8,556 bases of DNA from Pseudomonadota bacterium. GTDB lineage: Bacteria; Pseudomonadota; Alphaproteobacteria; UBA1280; UBA12223. The stretch spans positions 1 through 8,556 of the forward strand of contig PTJW01000036.1 in NCBI GenBank assembly GCA_002937495.1, read 5' to 3'. This document shows, one piece after another, positions 5,471 through 8,556 of this stretch. The position numbers and the translations under genes were made by a program. The stretch's first letter is position 1; the number at the start of each line of letters is the position of its first letter. The notes under the pieces were generated by a model. That model was not told the DNA's origin. It ran no database searches and saw nothing but the letters and a program-made list of their open reading frames with translations.

Positions 5471-7127
5471 ATAATGTTAATAAGTCCTCATATATATTTT
5501 TCTGAATAGATTGAGACTTATAGAATCTCAAAATAGATCTGTAAATATTAAATTCAGTAGAGTAATCGTCAAGCTTTAGATCTGGCTTTTTATTTTCAAA
5601 TGGTTCAATAGTTTTTTGAGTTCTATTAAAATCTTTATTTGAAATGTCTTCTCCAAGTAAAAACTGAGCATTAGTTTTAATGCCTACATTATTAATAATA
5701 GTAGTTGGTATGTCAAATAAGTATACAGGTTTATTTTGTTTAAATGTTTTGCCAAAGTTTAATAATAGTCCAAACATTTTATCTTCTGAGCCTTTAGGTT
5801 GCTGCTCTAAAAAGTAAGGCATATGGTCAGCGTGAATAACAATTAAAGTATTTTTAAAGTTTGGTAGTTGTTTTAGTTGATTAATAAATCTAGTTAGTAA
5901 AGTGTCTGTGCATTTTACTGAAATCATAGATTTAATATTGCTATCATTTCCGTTGTAGGTATTTTTTAAGCATTCTTTAGATGCTGATTGACCAACATGT
6001 GTATCAAGGGTAAATAGGCCTAAGTAAAAAGGTTTACCTTGTTTTTGTAGCTCTTTATATTTATTTAAAGCATTTTCAAAAAGAATACTATCTTCTACAC
6101 CCCAGCCACTAACTTGAGCATTTTTTTCATCTTTAAGATCATTAAATGTAATGTATTGGTCAAAGCCTTGCTCTCTTGAATATATTTCATTAAATAAAGC
6201 ACCTCCAGCTTGTTTATGAGCGCCTCTCATAAATACATTAGTATACCCAGCTTTTTTTAATAAGTATGTAATGCTAATATCATCTTGTAAACTTACATTT
6301 TTAAAGTGCATTCTTCCTCTGCTTGAAATAAAGTTTCCAGCAGAACTATATTTTGCATAGTTTAGTTGCTCTAAATTAGCTAGATTGATGCCTTCTTTTT
6401 GTAAGTTTATTAAATTAGGTGTTAAGTTTGGATATCTTTGTTGATTTGTAAAAGATCCAGCAAATGATTCAAGTATGATATGAACTACATTTTTTGGTTC
6501 TACAGCTTCTGCCGTAATTTTATCTTTTGGTAAAATAGTTCTGCTGTATTTAATATGTCTTTCATCTTTTGTTAGTTGGTATGCAGAGTATGACTCTATA
6601 AGTCTTGTGAAAGGAGAGTGTAGTGTAACTATTAATAATAATAAACCTGCAAATGCTAACCTTGGGAATAAGTCTAGCATTGCTTTTTTGTTTTGCTCTA
6701 TTTTAATAATTATATATGCAAAATATGTTAGACTAGCTAATGCTAATGTAGCTAATGCTGATGGAATTGGGTGTGACCTTGCAGATTCAAAGAAGAATGA
6801 TATATTTGCTAAATCCCAGAATGACTCATAAAATGAAACTAGTGTAATTTTAATACTAGCTATTTCAATAAATACTATTAATAAGAAAGCAAATGATATT
6901 AAAGTAAGTAAAGCTAGGCTAACCTTCTTCCCAACTTCTGATTTTGCTATTCTACTTAATAATACAATCATTGCAAAAAATGAAAATATTGGGAATGATG
7001 CTCCCCATGCTGCATAAAGTGCTTTACCTACACTAATAGTGCTGGTGCCAGTATATGCATAAATGTAAAACATATCTATTATTAATGTTGTTACTAAAAC
7101 TAATAGTGTTGTAAGAAATTTTTTCAT
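5469..7127 (-). CDS. LTA synthase/MdoB-like phosphoglycerol transferase (sulfatase fold)
   Basis: This 552-residue protein has about five N-terminal membrane helices (roughly 4-25, 42-60, 70-92, 121-142, 155-172), followed by a periplasmic alkaline-phosphatase-superfamily domain from about 210. This is the layout of LtaS and MdoB/OpgB, which transfer glycerophosphate to glycans at the outer face of the inner membrane. Visible landmarks are NVVHIILES (metal-ligand E220), YPNLTPNLINLQKEG (232-246), the nucleophile region YSSAGNFISS (260-269), FMRGAH (299-304), WGVEDSILF (342-350), LDTHVGQ (374-380) and ADH (433-435). C386 and C406 (in VKCTD) lie where MdoB-like enzymes have conserved cysteines. 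The expected Thr nucleophile appears to be Ser. Candidate roles are glycerophosphate modification of periplasmic glucans or surface glycans; the substrate is an inference. The ATG at 7125-7127 has AGG five bases upstream. It is convergent with xseB and divergent from the ELM1-family gene. Confidence 0.88.
   Translation of the reverse strand: MKKFLTTLLVLVTTLIIDMFYIYAYTGTSTISVGKALYAAWGASFPIFSFFAMIVLLSRIAKSEVGKKVSLALLTLISFAFLLIVFIEIASIKITLVSFYESFWDLANISFFFESARSHPIPSALATLALASLTYFAYIIIKIEQNKKAMLDLFPRLAFAGLLLLIVTLHSPFTRLIESYSAYQLTKDERHIKYSRTILPKDKITAEAVEPKNVVHIILESFAGSFTNQQRYPNLTPNLINLQKEGINLANLEQLNYAKYSSAGNFISSRGRMHFKNVSLQDDISITYLLKKAGYTNVFMRGAHKQAGGALFNEIYSREQGFDQYITFNDLKDEKNAQVSGWGVEDSILFENALNKYKELQKQGKPFYLGLFTLDTHVGQSASKECLKNTYNGNDSNIKSMISVKCTDTLLTRFINQLKQLPNFKNTLIVIHADHMPYFLEQQPKGSEDKMFGLLLNFGKTFKQNKPVYLFDIPTTIINNVGIKTNAQFLLGEDISNKDFNRTQKTIEPFENKKPDLKLDDYSTEFNIYRSILRFYKSQSIQKNIYEDLLTL
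6734..6763. repeat. 15-bp imperfect tandem duplication inside the phosphoglycerol transferase gene
   Basis: Two adjacent 15-bp copies, 6734-6748 and 6749-6763, differ at one base (TAGCTAATGCTAATG versus TAGCTAATGCTGATG). They encode the Ala/Leu-rich start of the fourth membrane helix (about residues 122-132), where an in-frame change of five residues would be tolerable. It is probably a slippage or small duplication product. Confidence 0.55.
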
Positions 7128-7271
7128 ATTACCTATTCTTTGATTTAATTCTCGTTTTGTTTACTATACCAATAAGAAAAAAAATATGCAATAGCTATAA
7201 ATCTTGCAAAAGTTAGTTAATTGCTTTAATCTATCTATTATAAATTATATATAAAAAAGGAATCTTATTAT
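7128..7271. promoter_or_regulatory. Divergent intergenic region, phosphoglycerol transferase / ELM1-family gene
   Basis: This 144-bp AT-rich gap must hold promoters for both divergent genes. Toward the plus strand, TTAGTT (7213-7218) and TATTAT (7236-7241) are spaced by 17 bp, but the -35 is a poor match. TTGCAA (7204-7209) with TTTAAT (7225-7230) is an alternative with a short 15-bp spacer. A clear AAGGAA ribosome site (7257-7262) precedes the ATG at 7272. No operator-like palindrome is evident. Confidence 0.35.
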
Positions 7272-8261
7272 ATGGTTAAGGCTTTGATTTTATCGGATGG
7301 CAAAATGGGGCATCAAAATCAATCTGTTCGTTTAGTTGAATCATTAGGTATTGAGCAATATGATATTTTAAAATTAGATAGAAGAAAATGTGGTAAATTA
7401 CTAAGCTTTATTTCTCCTATATATATAGTAAAGAATTTAGCCGAGTTAAAACAGCAAGTAAAAGATAATAAATATGATGTTGTTGTTGGTATCGGATCAG
7501 TGCCTCGTTTAGCGATGGTTTCTTTAAAAAAACAAAATCCAAATTTAAAAACAATCTGTATTATGGATCCAAAGCGCTATTATAATAGTTATGATGTAGT
7601 AGCAGTGCCAAATCATGATGATATTTCATATACTGGAGATAATGTGGTTAGCTTTACAGGTTCTATTAGTTATTTCTCTCAAGCAGATTTAGATATAGCT
7701 AAAAAAGAATTTACAGAAGAATTCTCAGAATCAATTAAAAAGCCATTAATCGGTTTAGTGATAGGTGGTGATTCTAAAGGTTATAAGTTTACAATGTTAA
7801 AAGCTAAAAAGTTATTAGAGCAAACTTTCGAACTTGTAAATAAGCTAGATGCTAATATATATGCTACAACATCAAGAAGAACTCCAGCTGAACAAACTTC
7901 TTATATAAAGTATAAGGTAGAAGAATCAGGAAATCAGATTTATACATCAGGTCCAAAAAATCCATTTAGAGCAATTTTAGGTTATTCATCTATTATAATA
8001 GTAACGCCAGAAACTGTTTCTATGTTATCTGAAGCATGTGCAACTGATGCATTAGTTCTTATCTCAGATAGAAATGCAGTTAAAAGTTCTCGTATTCAAT
8101 CTTTCATTCAAGAGTTAATCGATAAAGGAATGTTATTCGATTTAGACGAGGTGGTTAATTCAAATGATTTATCTATATATATAGAAAAGGCAAAATTAAA
8201 ACCTAAATTTAAAGAGCTTTATAAGGTAGTAGAGTTCATTAAATCAAAAAACATTATATAA
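7272..8261 (+). CDS. ELM1-family protein (DUF1022, mitochondrial fission ELM1-like)
   Basis: This 329-residue protein matches the ELM1/DUF1022 family over its full length. Characteristic blocks, in order, are LSDGKMGHQNQS (7-18), VGIGSVPRLAMVSLKK (72-87), IMDPKR (97-102), VPNHDD (112-117), IGGDSKGYKF (164-173), ATTSRRTP (198-205) and NPFRAILGYSSIIIVTPETVSM (231-252). It has no signal peptide or membrane helix, so it should be cytoplasmic or peripheral. The plant homologue ELM1 helps recruit a dynamin-related protein for mitochondrial fission. The bacterial function is not established to my knowledge. The Gly-rich blocks and the P-E-T-V-S-M-x-x-E-A motif near the C-terminus resemble GT-B glycosyltransferases such as MurG, and bacterial members often lie near LPS genes, so an envelope glycosyltransferase role is plausible but inferred. 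It is monocistronic here: divergent promoter region upstream, terminator downstream. Confidence 0.92.
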   Translation: MVKALILSDGKMGHQNQSVRLVESLGIEQYDILKLDRRKCGKLLSFISPIYIVKNLAELKQQVKDNKYDVVVGIGSVPRLAMVSLKKQNPNLKTICIMDPKRYYNSYDVVAVPNHDDISYTGDNVVSFTGSISYFSQADLDIAKKEFTEEFSESIKKPLIGLVIGGDSKGYKFTMLKAKKLLEQTFELVNKLDANIYATTSRRTPAEQTSYIKYKVEESGNQIYTSGPKNPFRAILGYSSIIIVTPETVSMLSEACATDALVLISDRNAVKSSRIQSFIQELIDKGMLFDLDEVVNSNDLSIYIEKAKLKPKFKELYKVVEFIKSKNII

Positions 8262-8273
8262 GTATATATTATT

Positions 8274-8309
8274 AAAAAGCGCTCTTTTGTTAAAAAGGGT
8301 GCTTTTTTT
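8274..8309 (+). terminator. Intrinsic terminator of the ELM1-family gene
   Basis: A long stem, 8274-8288 (AAAAAGCGCTCTTTT) with 8293-8307 (AAAAGGGTGCTTTTT), pairs fully with two G-U wobbles around the loop GTTA. It ends in a run of seven T (8303-8309). It lies 12 bases after the stop codon and isolates the gene from the promoter region to its right. Confidence 0.88.
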
Positions 8310-8449
8310 AATATTTAATTAATAAAAATACTATTTAAAAATATAACTAAAAAACAAAAAGTGGGGGTTTATTGGGGTTGTGAGGTGTTTTGTTATAAAA
8401 AGGTGAATAAAAAAGTTGTTAAAAAATAGTCATTTAAGAAATAAGTTAT
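8310..8449. other. Non-coding spacer upstream of the right-edge promoter
   Basis: I find no convincing gene in this stretch. It contains a G-rich patch on the plus strand (8361-8386, with runs of five and four G) set in A/T-only sequence. After that come A-tracts at 8397-8401, 8409-8414 and 8421-8426, spaced about 12 bp. It is best read as upstream promoter region. Confidence 0.5.
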
Positions 8450-8509
8450 AAAAAAAGTGAAAAAAGTTTAAAAAAGGTGTTGACATTTGTGTGGGGAATT
8501 GTTAAGTTA
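8450..8509 (+). promoter_or_regulatory. Strong sigma70-type promoter with UP-element-like A-tracts
   Basis: TTGACA (8481-8486) is a perfect -35 hexamer, preceded by GTG. At 17-bp spacing lies TAAGTT (8504-8509), a weak -10 by the E. coli consensus. Three A-tracts (8450-8456, 8460-8466, 8471-8476) sit directly upstream with centres about 10 bp apart, in phase with the helix. The last two fall where an alpha-CTD-binding UP element would lie. This arrangement is typical of stable-RNA promoters. The -10 assignment is the weakest part; 8503-8508 is an alternative. Confidence 0.6.
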
Positions 8510-8556
8510 AGCCTACATCGAACGGAGACACACACAAACGACAGTGAGAGTGAGTT
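8510..8556 (+). other. Probable start of a stable-RNA (rRNA operon) leader, 3' cut by window end
   Basis: The composition changes abruptly: from 8511 to 8556, 22 of 46 bases are G or C, against about a quarter in the upstream region. The segment is non-coding in appearance and includes GAACGGAGACACACAC and GACAGTGAGAGTGAG. A balanced-GC transcript start just after a strong promoter in an AT-rich genome suggests an rRNA leader, with 16S rRNA beyond the edge. No 16S sequence is actually visible. Confidence 0.4.

Noticed and set aside
6607..6831. Plus-strand open frame of 74 residues
   Set aside because: It is antisense to the membrane region of the phosphoglycerol transferase, with residue content explained by the complementary strand.
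8361..8386. Canonical four-run G-quadruplex
   Set aside because: Only two runs have three or more G, so the standard motif is not met; kept only as a G-rich patch.
8419..8437. CtrA-type TTAA-N7-TTAA site
   Set aside because: The TTAA half-sites here are 11 bases apart, not 7, and TTAA is frequent by chance in such AT-rich DNA.

Overview
This window is a compact, AT-rich bacterial chromosome segment (roughly 30% GC by eye). It has nine protein genes, eight complete and one cut at its 5' end, and all nine end in TAA. An ELM1-family protein, a YgfZ/IBA57-type protein, and a CckA/NtrB-like PAS histidine kinase with a stand-alone receiver together suggest an AT-rich alphaproteobacterium. This is an inference from family content, not a phylogenetic result. 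I see no insertion sequence, CRISPR array, tRNA or phage gene.

Layout, left to right: (1) 1-411 (+), the 3' part of a YhbS-type GNAT acetyltransferase, closed by an intrinsic terminator. (2) 505-1107 (+), a lone type IV pilin/pseudopilin-like protein with its own terminator, which also serves the convergent operon. (3) 3900 down to 1151 (-), a three-gene operon: ygfZ (Fe-S cluster maintenance), a membrane PAS-PAS histidine kinase starting at GTG, and a single-domain response regulator. (4) 3987-5441 (+), a divergent two-gene unit: a polytopic O-antigen ligase/polymerase-like protein followed after 12 nt by xseB (exonuclease VII small subunit). It ends in a bidirectional terminator. (5) 7127-5469 (-), an LtaS/MdoB-like alkaline-phosphatase-superfamily phosphoglycerol transferase. 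(6) 7272-8261 (+), an ELM1-family protein, divergent from the sulfatase-fold gene and followed by a strong terminator. (7) 8310-8556, no gene, but A-tracts, a perfect TTGACA box and an abrupt rise in GC at the window end. This looks like the start of a strong stable-RNA (probably rRNA) transcription unit lying beyond the window.

Functional themes: the right half is dominated by envelope glycoconjugate functions (ligase/polymerase-like protein, glycerophosphotransferase, and ELM1, whose bacterial members are often found near LPS genes). The left half pairs an Fe-S repair factor with a two-component pair in one transcription unit. No obviously new multi-gene system is visible. The points most worth a second look are the apparent loss of both WaaL-type catalytic residues in the ligase-like protein, the serine where MdoB-like enzymes carry their threonine nucleophile, the ygfZ-kinase-receiver operon, the isolated pilin-like gene, and the A-tract promoter at the right edge.
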